From: Mycobacterium alsense
GTDB taxonomy: Bacteria; Actinomycetota; Actinomycetes; Mycobacteriales; Mycobacteriaceae
NCBI RefSeq assembly: GCF_002086635.1
Contig: NZ_MVHD01000042.1
Span: 1-52,428, forward strand
Reading direction: 5' to 3'
DNA: 52,428 nt
In this document: in pieces, positions 1-8,880 of the stretch
Layout of the letters: each line of letters begins with the position of its first letter
Position numbering within the stretch: position 1 is the stretch's first letter
The notes under the pieces: generated by a model
Database searches by the model: none
The model's input: only the letters and a program-made list of their open reading frames with translations
What the model was told of the DNA's origin: nothing
Program-made: the position numbers and the translations under genes

Positions 1-1394
1 GTCTGCAGCCCGGGGGCGGGGGGCGGGGCGTCCGGGCCACCCAAGAGTTCGGCCAGGGATTCGGGGGTCAGCAGCCTCCCGGTGGCCGGCCCCACCTGTG
101 TGCCTTGCATGCCCGGCGCGACGACCCAGCCCGGCTGGGTGTTGCGGTGCGACAGCGGGGTGTCCGGCACCCAAATCCCCGGCACCGTGGTGTCTTTGTA
201 CCCGTTGGGCGGCTGGAGCCGGGGCTCGGAGTAGGCGATCTCCTTGGGTAGCGCCTCGGCGGTGCTGAACGCGTTCAGCCCGAACGGCAGGTAGTTGAAC
301 TTGATCGCATCGAGGATCGGTGCCAGGTACTGCGCGCACAATTCGGCGGATTCCTGGTAGCCCAGCCGGCTGCCGGCCTGAATCATGCTGCACACGAACT
401 GCATTGGATTGGCGAAGTTCGGGATCGCCGGGATGGACATGACGGCGCCGTGCGACGGGTGGTAGATCTGGCTGAGATTGGTCTCCAGCGTCGGCAGGAC
501 GTGCAGGGCGGTCTCCAAACCGTTCAGTGGGTCGGGTTGCACGAGCGTGGTCGTCAGGTCGGCGAGGTTGTCGATGTCGTGGGCGAGCACCTCGCGGTTT
601 TTGGCCAGGAACGGGCGCAGCGTGGAGAGCAGGCTGTCGAACTGCTGGATCGCATCGGCGAGGTCGCGGTCGGACCGGGTCAGCTTGTCGGTGAACTGGG
701 CCAGGTTGTTGTTCAGCGCGACGAACTGCCGGTCGTCCTTGTGCAGGGCGTTGACGAACTGCGCCAGGCTGCGGATGACGGCGAAGAAGTCACCGCGGCC
801 CTCGTTCAGCGCGGTCAGCGACCGCGACAGGCTGTTCAGCGTGGTGTTGATCTGCTTGCCCTTGCCGGACAAGCCGTCCGCGAACGACTCGATGGCCTCA
901 CCGAACGGGCCCTTGGGCTGCTCGGGCGTCGGGCCGAGCTTGGAGATGATGTTGGCGACGCTTTCGCGCAGTTCGTCCCACTCCGTCGGCACCTGCGTGC
1001 GCTCGATCGGGATCACCGCGTTGTTGCCCAACACCGGCCCGCCCTTATAGGGCGGCTCGAGCTGAATGCTCCGCGACGCGACCAGGGTCGGGTTCACGAC
1101 CACGGCGGACGCGTTGGCGGGCACCTTGTATTTGTTGTCGTAGTGAAACGTCACCTTCATCTTGTCGCCAGCCGGCTCGATCTTGTCGACCGAACCCACG
1201 CGGACACCCATGATCTGGACCTTGTCGCCGGCATAGAGCGCGTTCGCCGTTGGCAGGTAGGCGATTACGGTGTTGGTGGTCAAGCTGTGGTAGAGCCGCC
1301 AGCCGACCAGCCCGGCGGCCAGGGCCAGCAGCACCACCAGCGCCCCGATGATCGTCCGGGGCCGCGGTTTGCGGGTGCGGAGGACGTCGCTCAA
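1..1394 (-). CDS. mceD: Mce family protein MceD (partial, C-terminus outside window)
   Basis: Fourth Mce subunit of the operon, a periplasmic lipid-transport protein anchored by one N-terminal membrane helix (about residues 15-35). The MCE domain follows (about residues 40-120, with a GDKVQIMGVRVG segment), then a long helical region. From memory it closely resembles M. tuberculosis Mce1D in the N-terminal half. The start is a TTG at 1394 that overlaps the mceC stop (TTGA); no better start keeps the N-terminal helix. The frame is open to the window edge, so the end is missing. The C-terminal part visible is Pro-rich. Confidence 0.88.
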   Translation of the reverse strand, partial: MSDVLRTRKPRPRTIIGALVVLLALAAGLVGWRLYHSLTTNTVIAYLPTANALYAGDKVQIMGVRVGSVDKIEPAGDKMKVTFHYDNKYKVPANASAVVVNPTLVASRSIQLEPPYKGGPVLGNNAVIPIERTQVPTEWDELRESVANIISKLGPTPEQPKGPFGEAIESFADGLSGKGKQINTTLNSLSRSLTALNEGRGDFFAVIRSLAQFVNALHKDDRQFVALNNNLAQFTDKLTRSDRDLADAIQQFDSLLSTLRPFLAKNREVLAHDIDNLADLTTTLVQPDPLNGLETALHVLPTLETNLSQIYHPSHGAVMSIPAIPNFANPMQFVCSMIQAGSRLGYQESAELCAQYLAPILDAIKFNYLPFGLNAFSTAEALPKEIAYSEPRLQPPNGYKDTTVPGIWVPDTPLSHRNTQPGWVVAPGMQGTQVGPATGRLLTPESLAELLGGPDAPPPAPGLQ

Positions 1395-2950
1395 TTCTGG
1401 TTACCTCCCGCGATTCCGCTGCCTCCCGTGCCGCTGGGGTTGATGAACGGCGCGGGCAACTGCTGGCCGGGTCCCGGTGGCGCCGGCGGCCCCGGCGGCA
1501 GCCCGGGCGCGAACGCCGCCGGTGGCGGGGTGGGGCCGGCGGGTTGCAGGTTCTCGGTGCGCGCGCCCGGCGGTGCCTGGGTGGGCAGCGGCACCGGTGT
1601 GCCCGGGGCGTCCGGCGGCGGGTCGCCCGGCCGCGCGGCGATCGGGATACCCGGCGTTGGCGGCAAACCGTTCGGGTTGGGCGGCGACGGCTGGACGTCG
1701 ATCGGTGCCGGGAAAGCGCCGCCGAACGGCCCGATGCCTATGCCCGCGCACGGCAACGGATTCCACGGCCGCGGCAGTGCGTCGGCCGGTGGGGTGTACG
1801 AGCACGCCGTTCCCGGCGGGACGGCCGGACCCGGATGATCCGGGGTGCCCTCGAGCACCGGAGGTGCCGGCGGCGGCGCCCCGTTCGGGAAGCGGGTGCC
1901 GTTGGGGTCGGGCCAACGGAACTCTGGAAGCCCGGCGCTACGCCAGAAGTCTTCGGGGTCGATACCGCGCTTCTTGAAGGCGGCGTCGACGAACGGCTGC
2001 AAGATCCAGTACGGCAGCAGGTTGGACAAGACGATCTTGAAGTACGGCCCCGAAGCGACCGATTCCCCTAGCGATGCGGCGAATTGGCTGACGTACGTGA
2101 GGGTTTGGGCCAGGTCGTCCTTGCGTGCCACCAGGACGTCGCTGATGGCGCGCAACTGCTCGAGCACGGGATTGAGGTTCGGGTTGTCGTTGATGAACCC
2201 CTGCACCTGGGCCGAGAAGGCGGAAATGTTGTGCAGCAGTGCACCGATGGCGCGGCTGCGTTCGTTGAACGCGACCAGCAACGTCTTCGCGTTGACCAAC
2301 AACCGGTTGATCTGTTCGCTGCGGTCACCGAGCACACCGGCCACTTGGTGCGCCTGCGCGAGCAGGTGCTTGATCTGTTCGTCGCGTTTACCGATGGTGT
2401 CGGAGAACCTGCTCAAGCCGTCGAGCGCGGCACTCAGATGCGGGTACGTCTCATCGACGGTCTGCGACAAGACATTCAGCGACTGCTTGACCTTGTCGAC
2501 GTCCCAGCCGGTCGCGGCCTTGGTGACATCGAAAGCCGCGTCATAGAGCTGGTAGGGGGTGGTGCTTTGGCCCAGCGGCAACACGGCTCCGGGCCGCAAC
2601 GCCTGCTTTCCCCGCGGCTCGATCTCCAGCACCTTCTTGCCCAGGATGGTGTCGGTCTTGATCGCGAGCCGGCTCTCGTTGCCGATGGTGTTGGCGCCGA
2701 TCGAAAACTTGATGATGACGTGGTCGCCGTCGATATCGAACGCCTCCACCTTGCCGACGTTCACGCCGGAGATGCGTACCTTGTCGCCCTTGATGAGTTG
2801 GCCGGTGTCGGTGAACTGCCCGTAGTAGCTCGGAGTTGCGAACATCATCGGGATGCTGGTGAAGCTTTGGCCGACGGCGACCACGAGCAGCAGCACGGTG
2901 ATGCCCATCAGTCCGACCCGGCTGCGATTGAATTCGGTGAGGGTTCTCAT
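1391..2950 (-). CDS. mceC: Mce family protein MceC
   Basis: 519-residue Mce subunit. It has an N-terminal membrane anchor (about 10-32), an MCE domain with GDKVRISGVNVGKV (about 50-65), an alpha-helical middle, and from about residue 340 a long Pro/Gly/Ala tail. The tail ends in PAPFINPSGTGGSGIAGG, much like Mce1C as I remember it. I chose the ATG at 2950 because it overlaps the mceB stop by 4 bp (ATGA), which implies translational coupling. An upstream in-frame start would overlap mceB further. The product is expected to form a hexameric lipid-binding assembly with the other five Mce proteins. Confidence 0.9.
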   Translation of the reverse strand: MRTLTEFNRSRVGLMGITVLLLVVAVGQSFTSIPMMFATPSYYGQFTDTGQLIKGDKVRISGVNVGKVEAFDIDGDHVIIKFSIGANTIGNESRLAIKTDTILGKKVLEIEPRGKQALRPGAVLPLGQSTTPYQLYDAAFDVTKAATGWDVDKVKQSLNVLSQTVDETYPHLSAALDGLSRFSDTIGKRDEQIKHLLAQAHQVAGVLGDRSEQINRLLVNAKTLLVAFNERSRAIGALLHNISAFSAQVQGFINDNPNLNPVLEQLRAISDVLVARKDDLAQTLTYVSQFAASLGESVASGPYFKIVLSNLLPYWILQPFVDAAFKKRGIDPEDFWRSAGLPEFRWPDPNGTRFPNGAPPPAPPVLEGTPDHPGPAVPPGTACSYTPPADALPRPWNPLPCAGIGIGPFGGAFPAPIDVQPSPPNPNGLPPTPGIPIAARPGDPPPDAPGTPVPLPTQAPPGARTENLQPAGPTPPPAAFAPGLPPGPPAPPGPGQQLPAPFINPSGTGGSGIAGGNQN

Positions 2951-3987
2951 TGCGGCGTGCACCTACCGGTGGGTTGCTGCCAGATCCGGACCGTGCGGAC
3001 CGGGCCGCCGGGCTGCAACCCGTTCCACCTGATGCTCAGGTCACACAGGTAGAAGTTCACCCAGTCCCCGTAGAGACCGATGCTGCGTCCGATCAGGTTG
3101 AGCGCGGTCGGCGTCTTGTGGATCAGGTCGCCGAGCTGATCGCGTTGGTCGACGAGTGGCTGCTGCAGCGCCTGCAGATAGTCGATCGCCTTGTGCAGCA
3201 GAGCGCGGTTGTCCGCGAGGAGGTCGGCCACCGTTCCCGCGGCGTCGCTGACGTTCGCGGTGCCGGCCGCCAGCGGGTCGGCGTGGTTTTGCAGCCCGGT
3301 GATCAATCTCTCGAAGTTGTCGACAGTTTGGTCGAATTCCTTGCGATGCCTGACCGTCGTGTCGAGCACGGTGTTCAGGTTCTTGACCACCTCGCCGATC
3401 GCCTGATCGCGATCGGCGACGTGCGCGGTCAGCTGCGCGGTCTGGTCCAGGATGTCGTTGATGGTGCCGCCCTGACCCTGGAACACGGTGATGATCGCCG
3501 ACGCGATGGTGTTGACCTTTTCCGGATCGAGCGCCCGGAACAGTGGCTTGAAACCACCGATCAGCGCGTCGAGATCCAGCGCCGGTGCCGTTCGGGAAAG
3601 CGGGATGAATCCGCCCGGCGGCAACACCCGGTCCGCGGCCGCGCCCTCGCCGCGCTTGAGCTCCAGGTAGCGGTCGGCGAACAGGTTGAGGTAGCGGATC
3701 TGCGCGGTCGTCGACTGATAGAGCGTTATCGAGCGGTCGACGTCGAAGTCCACCAGCACCCGCTGGCCGCCGTCGATCAGCCGCACCGTCTTGACCTTCC
3801 CGATCTCCACTCCGGCCGCGCGGACGAACTGACCGTTTTTCAGCCCGCTGGCATTCTTGAACTCCGCGGAATAGGTGTTGGTGCGGTTGAAGCGCATCTG
3901 GGCGAACACCACCACGATCGACGCGGTGATCAGCGCCAGCACCAGGGAGACGATGCCGAGCTTGATGGCGGAACCGGTGACTTTCAT
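2947..3987 (-). CDS. mceB: Mce family protein MceB
   Basis: 346-residue Mce subunit. The N-terminal helix is about residues 7-30, followed by the MCE domain (RAAGVEIGKVKTV, about 55-70) and a helical domain. The C-terminus has a Cys-containing segment (NFYLCDLSIRWNG, and a Cys close to the end) typical of MceB. ATG at 3987 overlaps the mceA TGA by 4 bp, and the stop overlaps mceC in the same way. Role by family: part of the periplasm-spanning lipid import complex served by YrbE permeases. Confidence 0.9.
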   Translation of the reverse strand: MKVTGSAIKLGIVSLVLALITASIVVVFAQMRFNRTNTYSAEFKNASGLKNGQFVRAAGVEIGKVKTVRLIDGGQRVLVDFDVDRSITLYQSTTAQIRYLNLFADRYLELKRGEGAAADRVLPPGGFIPLSRTAPALDLDALIGGFKPLFRALDPEKVNTIASAIITVFQGQGGTINDILDQTAQLTAHVADRDQAIGEVVKNLNTVLDTTVRHRKEFDQTVDNFERLITGLQNHADPLAAGTANVSDAAGTVADLLADNRALLHKAIDYLQALQQPLVDQRDQLGDLIHKTPTALNLIGRSIGLYGDWVNFYLCDLSIRWNGLQPGGPVRTVRIWQQPTGRCTPQ

Positions 3988-5291
3988 GGGTTGATCGTGT
4001 TGTCCCCGACCTGGCGGCCCCAGACGTACTCGATCGCGTACGGGGAGCCGGTTTCCAGATGGTTGTAGGGCGCGAGGCTGGCGCCGGTGTCGACCACCAG
4101 GCTCGGCGCCGGCCACAGGTCATGGGTGATGGTCTGCCAGCAACCGGGGGCGCCCCCCGGGCCACCGCGGGCGTTCACGCGTGGCAGATTGTCCGGGTAC
4201 ACAAAGGGATTCGGCGCCCCGCCGACCAGCCCGGCCAGGCCCAGGAGCCCCATCGTGGCGGCGGCCCCCGCCAAACCCGGGAGCGTGAGGATGCCACCCA
4301 ACCCCGACGTCAGTTCGGTCATGGTCTTGAGCGCGTAGCCGTTGCCGCCGCCCGTCGTCGCATAGGCCGCCGGTTCTTCGTCGTAGTAGTTGCGGATGGT
4401 GCAGAAGATCTCGGGGCTGTAGGTGTCGAACAGCTGGGCGGTGGGCACCAAATCGGCCGCCCCCCGCTGCAGGTAGGGCCCGCCGCGGGCGAAGATGTCC
4501 GCGCCGGTGTTGCCCAGCCCCGCGGCGGCCAGCAGCGCGGCATCCAGGTCGGCTTCCTGGCGGTGCAGGGTCCGCGCCGTCGTCACGGCGTTGTTGAGGG
4601 AATCGATGAGATCCGGCGCGGCGTCCGCGTAGATGTCGCCCAGGGCCGCAAGCCGTTGGATGTCGTGCCGGATCTGCGGCATTTGGGGGTTGATGTCGTC
4701 GAGGATGGCGTTGGCGTTGACGATCGATTGCCCGAACTTGTCGCCCAGCCCGGTCAACGCCTGCGCGGCCGCGGCCAGGGTCAGGTTGACCTTGACCGGA
4801 TCCAGCTTCTCCGTGATCGAGGTGAGGGTGTCGAACAGCGTGTTGAACTCCGTGGTCACCGACCTCGCATCGATGGTGTGCTGCGACGTGATGTGCTGCG
4901 GCATCGGCTTTTTCGGCGAGGTCAACGACACGTACTTGTTGCCGAACAGCGTGGTCGCCCTGATATTGGCGTCCACGTTGGCCGGGATCAGCTCGATCCA
5001 CTTCGGATTCACGTTCAAAACGAATTCGGCCGCCGGCTTGCCGTCACGCTCGATCTCCGAAATGCTGGCCACCCGGCCGATTTCCACCCCGTTGTAGGTG
5101 ACCTTCGACCCCGGATCCATCACCAATCCGGCCCGCGGCGCCAACATCGTCAGTTGTGTCGTCGGTGAGAGCCGGCCCCGAAACTGCAACCACACGAATC
5201 CCAACACCGCCGCGGACACCACCAAGAACACCAACGCCGTCGTCCGGTAGGGCGGAATGCGTTGCGGGTTCTCCTTCGCCGGGCTCGTCAT
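3984..5291 (-). CDS. mceA: Mce family protein MceA
   Basis: 435-residue first Mce subunit. It has a short basic N-terminus, one membrane helix (about 17-36) and an MCE domain (VTYNGVEIGRVASI, about 65-80), then a helical domain and a Gly-rich C-terminus. The ATG at 5291 lies 5 bp after the yrbEB stop, and the 3' end overlaps mceB by 4 bp. Longer open frame upstream runs antiparallel into yrbEB coding sequence and is not used. In M. tuberculosis Mce1A is linked to host-cell entry and lipid uptake. Which numbered mce operon this is cannot be decided here, although MceC and MceD look Mce1-like. Confidence 0.9.
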   Translation of the reverse strand: MTSPAKENPQRIPPYRTTALVFLVVSAAVLGFVWLQFRGRLSPTTQLTMLAPRAGLVMDPGSKVTYNGVEIGRVASISEIERDGKPAAEFVLNVNPKWIELIPANVDANIRATTLFGNKYVSLTSPKKPMPQHITSQHTIDARSVTTEFNTLFDTLTSITEKLDPVKVNLTLAAAAQALTGLGDKFGQSIVNANAILDDINPQMPQIRHDIQRLAALGDIYADAAPDLIDSLNNAVTTARTLHRQEADLDAALLAAAGLGNTGADIFARGGPYLQRGAADLVPTAQLFDTYSPEIFCTIRNYYDEEPAAYATTGGGNGYALKTMTELTSGLGGILTLPGLAGAAATMGLLGLAGLVGGAPNPFVYPDNLPRVNARGGPGGAPGCWQTITHDLWPAPSLVVDTGASLAPYNHLETGSPYAIEYVWGRQVGDNTINP

Positions 5292-5296
5292 CGCGC

Positions 5297-6166
5297 CTAC
5301 ACGGTGAGGTTGAAGTTCGGGGTTTTGCCGTAGACCGCCATCGCGGTCAGTACGACCACCACGACGATGGTGATCAACGACAGCCGCATCGACCGGCCGA
5401 CCGCTTCGCCGACGCCCACCGGCCCGCCGGTGGCGTTGTAGCCGTAGTAGCAGTGGGTGGTCATCACGACCACCGCGACCAGGATCACCTCCGCGAACGA
5501 CCAGCCCACGTCGTTGAGGCGCAGGAAGGTGTGGAAGTAGTGGTTGTACGTGCCGATGGACTGCCCGTACAGCAGGACGGTGGTGACCTGCTGGGACAAA
5601 AACGCCATGGTCATCGCCAACCCGTAGAGCGGGACGATGACGATCAGACCCGCCACCACCCGAGTGGACGCCAGGAAGGCGACCGACCGGATACTCATCA
5701 CCTCGAGCGCGTCGATCTCCTCGGCGATGCGCATGGCGCCCAGTTCGGCCGTGGCGCCGGCGCCGACCGTGGCGGCGAGCGCCTGGCCGGCGGCCACCGG
5801 CGCCACGAACCGCACATTGACCAGCGCGGCCAGGAACCCGGTGAACGCCTCGACACCGATATTTCCCAGGGTCGCGTAGCCCTGGATGGCGACCAATGAC
5901 CCCGCGGACAGGGTGATGAAGCCGACGATGGCGGCGGTGCCACCGACCACGGCCATCGCGCCGGTGCCCATCCCCATCTGGGCAACCATGCGCAGCAGCT
6001 CCTTGCGGTAGCGGTGAACGGCGAAGGGGATCTGCCCGATCGCACTCAGCGCGAACCAGACCATCTGTCCGATCTCGACCAGCGGCCGGGTGGGGGTGTC
6101 CCCGTAGCGCTGGAGCGCGGCCGTCGTCCGGGGGAATCGGACCCGCAGCGCTGCGACCGTAGCCAT
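5297..6166 (-). CDS. yrbEB: YrbE-family (MlaE-like) permease, second subunit
   Basis: 289-residue integral membrane protein of the MlaE permease family, with five or six hydrophobic segments. It has the family signature around residues 130-155 (GATAELGAMRIAEEIDALEVM, split by short gaps), the EExDALEVM coupling motif that contacts the ATPase. The partner ATPase (MceG) is not in the window; in mycobacteria it is normally encoded elsewhere. Its ATG follows the yrbEA TGA with no gap (TGAATG). It forms the inner-membrane channel of the Mce lipid importer. Confidence 0.93.
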   Translation of the reverse strand: MATVAALRVRFPRTTAALQRYGDTPTRPLVEIGQMVWFALSAIGQIPFAVHRYRKELLRMVAQMGMGTGAMAVVGGTAAIVGFITLSAGSLVAIQGYATLGNIGVEAFTGFLAALVNVRFVAPVAAGQALAATVGAGATAELGAMRIAEEIDALEVMSIRSVAFLASTRVVAGLIVIVPLYGLAMTMAFLSQQVTTVLLYGQSIGTYNHYFHTFLRLNDVGWSFAEVILVAVVVMTTHCYYGYNATGGPVGVGEAVGRSMRLSLITIVVVVVLTAMAVYGKTPNFNLTV

Positions 6167-6961
6167 TCAGCGCCCCGTCCCGAACCGGACACCGATGGTC
6201 GTCAGCGCCGCATTGACCGCGAACAGCGCGATGAAGCAGAGCACCACCGTCTCGTTGACGGCGGTGCCGAGGCCTTTGGACCCACCGTGGACGATCAGCC
6301 CGCGGTAACACCCGACCAGCCCGGCGATCAGACCGAACGTCGCCGCTTTGATGAACGCGATCACCACCTCGGGCAGGCCGGTCAGCGCCGTCAGCGTGGA
6401 GAGGTAGGCGCCGCTCGAGACGTTCTGCAGGTACACGCTGAAGAGGTAGCCACCCCCCAGACCGACGGCGACGACGAGGCCGTTGAGCAGGACCGCGACC
6501 ATCGTCGAGGCGACGACGCGGGGGACCACCAGCCGGTGGATCGGGTCAATGCCGAGCACCTCGAGCGCATCGATTTCCTCGCGGATGGTTCGCGCGCCGA
6601 GGTCGGCGCAGATCGCGGTGCCCCCGGCGCCCGCGACGACGAGCACCGTCACGATCGGGCCGAGCTGCGTGACCGCGCCGATCGCGGCACCCGCACCGGA
6701 TACGTCGGCGGCGCCGATCTCGCCCAGCAGGAGGTTGAGCGTGAAGATGAGCAGCACGGTTTCCGGGATGGACACCGCGATGGTGGGTAGCAGCGATACC
6801 CGCATGAGGAACCAGCCCGTCCAGATGAACTCACGCCATTCGAACGGCTGCCGGAGCGCTTTGCCGGTGAGCACGCACATGCGGAAGAACCCGCCGGCCA
6901 CCTCCGTCCCCGGCCGGATCTTGTCGAGCACCTTGCCGGTAGCAATACTCGCGGTGGTCAT
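6167..6961 (-). CDS. yrbEA: YrbE-family (MlaE-like) permease, first subunit
   Basis: 264-residue MlaE-type permease, the length expected for YrbE A subunits. It contains the REEIDALEVLGIDP motif near residues 140-155 and several membrane helices. I took the ATG at 6961 (MTTASIATGKV) rather than the open frame up to 7138, because the extension is Arg-rich, lacks family similarity and overlaps the promoter and operator described at 7150-7167. It is the first gene of the operon yrbEA-yrbEB-mceA-mceB-mceC-mceD. Confidence 0.9.
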   Translation of the reverse strand: MTTASIATGKVLDKIRPGTEVAGGFFRMCVLTGKALRQPFEWREFIWTGWFLMRVSLLPTIAVSIPETVLLIFTLNLLLGEIGAADVSGAGAAIGAVTQLGPIVTVLVVAGAGGTAICADLGARTIREEIDALEVLGIDPIHRLVVPRVVASTMVAVLLNGLVVAVGLGGGYLFSVYLQNVSSGAYLSTLTALTGLPEVVIAFIKAATFGLIAGLVGCYRGLIVHGGSKGLGTAVNETVVLCFIALFAVNAALTTIGVRFGTGR

Positions 6962-7309
6962 CGGCGGCCGCCGAGCGGTGAAAACGGCTTCACTGCAGCG
7001 CGTTTCGAGCCACATCCCACGGTGGGGAGCGATGGTTCTTCGCGTGGCCCACCGCGCGACCGCTCGCCTCGACCCCCTCGCCGGCCGAAAGTATCTGCCC
7101 TCGGGCTCCATGCCGCCCACGCTCGCGCCACACGGCAACTATTCCACTAGACCGTACGGTCAGTCAACAAAAATTCGCCGGCTGAGCCTGCGGCGGCACT
7201 CCCGGCCTGCGCCGCGCTCCACGAAAGTGACGATCGGGGTCCGCGCCGCGCTTCGGGCGTACCGATTGCGGCTAATCAAGGGCCTCGCAACGTATTCCGC
7301 ACCGAGCGG
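6962..7309. other. Intergenic region upstream of the mce operon
   Basis: This 348-base gap lies between the tetR stop and yrbEA. The only structure seen is the promoter/operator at 7150-7167, which leaves an untranslated leader of about 180 bases before yrbEA. No credible gene was found in either strand; the open frames here are Arg-rich and unlike any family I know. Confidence 0.5.
7150..7167 (-). promoter_or_regulatory. Putative TetR operator within the mce operon promoter
   Basis: A perfect 12-bp palindrome GACCGTACGGTC (7150-7161) sits directly downstream, on the minus strand, of a TTGACT -35-like hexamer (7167-7162). Weak -10-like AT-rich sequence follows 17-19 bases further on. A repressor bound here would lie between -35 and -10. 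The half-site GACCGT recurs in the promoter of the adjacent tetR. Confidence 0.55.
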
Positions 7310-7981
7310 TTAATGCGCCGGGTCCGTTACCTTTGCGAGGCACTCGCGGACCACCGAGACCACGCCGGCGGAAGGGTTGGCCCAGTTGCTCAGGCCCAAC
7401 CGGTCGAGCAGCAGTCCACCGAGGAAAAGGTCGACGAAGGCGGCACCGACTTGCTCGGGTGTGCGGGAACCGGCGGGGTCGAACCACACCCACATCCACT
7501 CGAGCGATCCCCACAGCTGCAGTGCCGCCAGTTCGACGTCCACGCTTCGGAACACGCCGCATTCGACCCCGCGTTGGATCTCGTCAATCACCAGCTCCTG
7601 CAAGTCATTACGCAATTTGCGCACTTCTTGCATCGCGGGATCATCGAACAGCTGAACCACCTCTCGCTGGCTTGCCACCGCGGCATCGCGGGCCATCACC
7701 TGGAGCAATGCCGACGCGTAGATGGCGGCGGCGATGCGTTCGTGCGGCGCCGCCACACGATCCCATACCATCCGCAGCACATCGAGCTGGCGGGCCAGGT
7801 GAGATTCTTCAAGCTCCCGCAGCATCTGAGCTTTGGTTCCGAAGTGGTGGACGATGGTGCCCTTGGACATGCCGAGCTCGTCGGCGATGTCGCCGATATT
7901 CGTTTTGTCATAGCCACGTTCGGCGACATAGCGGACGAACGCGTCGAGGATCTCGCTCCGCCTGCCAGGCGATCTGGGCAT
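7310..7981 (-). CDS. TetR family transcriptional regulator (probable mce operon regulator)
   Basis: 223 residues. The N-terminal helix-turn-helix (about 15-60: GYDKTNIGDIADELGMSKGTIVHHF) is clearly TetR/AcrR; the rest is an all-helical ligand domain. ATG at 7981 is preceded by AAGGGA at suitable spacing; a TTG two codons upstream is possible. It is a single TetR unit, shorter than the roughly 400-residue Mce3R. Its position upstream of yrbEA, and shared palindromic half-sites in both promoters, suggest that it represses itself and the mce operon. The ligand is unknown, perhaps a lipid or acyl-CoA. Confidence 0.88.
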   Translation of the reverse strand: MPRSPGRRSEILDAFVRYVAERGYDKTNIGDIADELGMSKGTIVHHFGTKAQMLRELEESHLARQLDVLRMVWDRVAAPHERIAAAIYASALLQVMARDAAVASQREVVQLFDDPAMQEVRKLRNDLQELVIDEIQRGVECGVFRSVDVELAALQLWGSLEWMWVWFDPAGSRTPEQVGAAFVDLFLGGLLLDRLGLSNWANPSAGVVSVVRECLAKVTDPAH

Positions 7982-8001
7982 GTTCAATCCCTTGGTAACT
8001 A

Positions 8002-8023
8002 ACCGTACGAACGGTCTATCATA
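8002..8023 (-). promoter_or_regulatory. tetR promoter -10 with overlapping operator
   Basis: On the minus strand a TATGAT -10 hexamer (8023-8018) is followed at once by an inverted repeat ACCGT-N4-ACGGT (8002-8015), which would cover the transcription start. The half-site matches the palindrome at 7150-7161 but with four extra bases between the arms. The remaining 8024-8298 shows no convincing gene or site. Confidence 0.5.
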
Positions 8024-8298
8024 ACCCGCGGCCGCGCGAAACCGGGTCAGCGATTTGCCGCCGTGGCGATCCGTGTCGCCGGGCTACGGGGTGAGGTCGA
8101 GACCGGGGGAGTGAAAACCCGCCCGTGCGCGCGGAGCCCGCGCCCGCGGGATCGTCGAAGCCCGGTTGAATGCGGGCGGAGGGCCCGCGACCGGGCCGGG
8201 AAGGGCGCGTGAGCGCATGAAGCCGCGGCAAGTGTCCCCACGGGACCGGGGACGATGGGAACGCTGAAAGTCGTTTCTTTGTTCTGCTGCCGGGCGGG

Positions 8299-8613
8299 TC
8301 AACAGGACCTGCGACGCGGCGCCGCGACCGAGTCATCCGGGGCGGTGACGACATACATGGCCGCACCGGGTGCCGCCTTGATTTCTCCGGTCGCGTATAC
8401 GGTCATGAGCTCCCGGCCGTCACGCTCGGCAACGCACACGTGGGTGTCGGTCTCGGGATCGTAGTCGAATCTGTCCCAAGCCAACACGAACGCCAAGCAG
8501 TGGCCGTCGCGATCCGTGACGACAAGCTTGTGCGCACCGGACTCCTTCAATAGCTTGGCGTCCCGCGCTTGCTGAGGAACCTGGTTGGTGTCGAGCGTGA
8601 GGCTGTTTATCAT
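8299..8613 (-). CDS. Conserved hypothetical protein (small, soluble)
   Basis: 104 residues starting at the ATG 8613, with GGGAG nearby upstream. An upstream in-frame extension to 8715 is Arg-rich and lacks a ribosome site. The sequence is hydrophilic with a central beta-rich stretch (HKLVVTDRDGHCLAFVLAWDRFDYDPETDTHVCVAERDG) and two cysteines there. There is no signal peptide or membrane segment. I do not recognise a family. It is isolated between the tetR gene and a divergent hydrolase. Confidence 0.6.
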   Translation of the reverse strand: MINSLTLDTNQVPQQARDAKLLKESGAHKLVVTDRDGHCLAFVLAWDRFDYDPETDTHVCVAERDGRELMTVYATGEIKAAPGAAMYVVTAPDDSVAAPRRRSC

Positions 8614-8880
8614 CTGCGTACTCCCTTGGCGACGTGGTCTCCGTCTGGTCCGGACGCTCAAATAACTCCGAACCTGAGCAATTTTCCTCTTATCCACCGC
8701 GGCTGGCCAGGGCATTACGGCCCTTGGGAAGGGGGTCGCCGGTCCCTCGGCATCCAGGGTCGTCCCGGGCGGTGGATCACATTCTGGTGGCCGCCTGCGA
8801 AGCTATTGTGACCGATGGAAACCGTGGCATAGTCATATTGCTGTCGTATCGCTCGAAACACCGCGCTGAAAGGTTTGGCT

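Noticed and set aside
450..1838. Long plus-strand open frame opposite mceD and mceC
   Set aside because: It is antisense to two clear Mce genes, spans their junction and has the Val/Gln/Arg-rich composition typical of shadow frames in high-GC DNA.
6962..7138. N-terminal extension of yrbEA
   Set aside because: Arg-rich, unlike YrbE proteins, and only the ATG at 6961 gives the usual length.
8047..8366. Small minus-strand frames between tetR and the hypothetical gene
   Set aside because: Several overlapping short frames with no ribosome site or family features; treated as non-coding.
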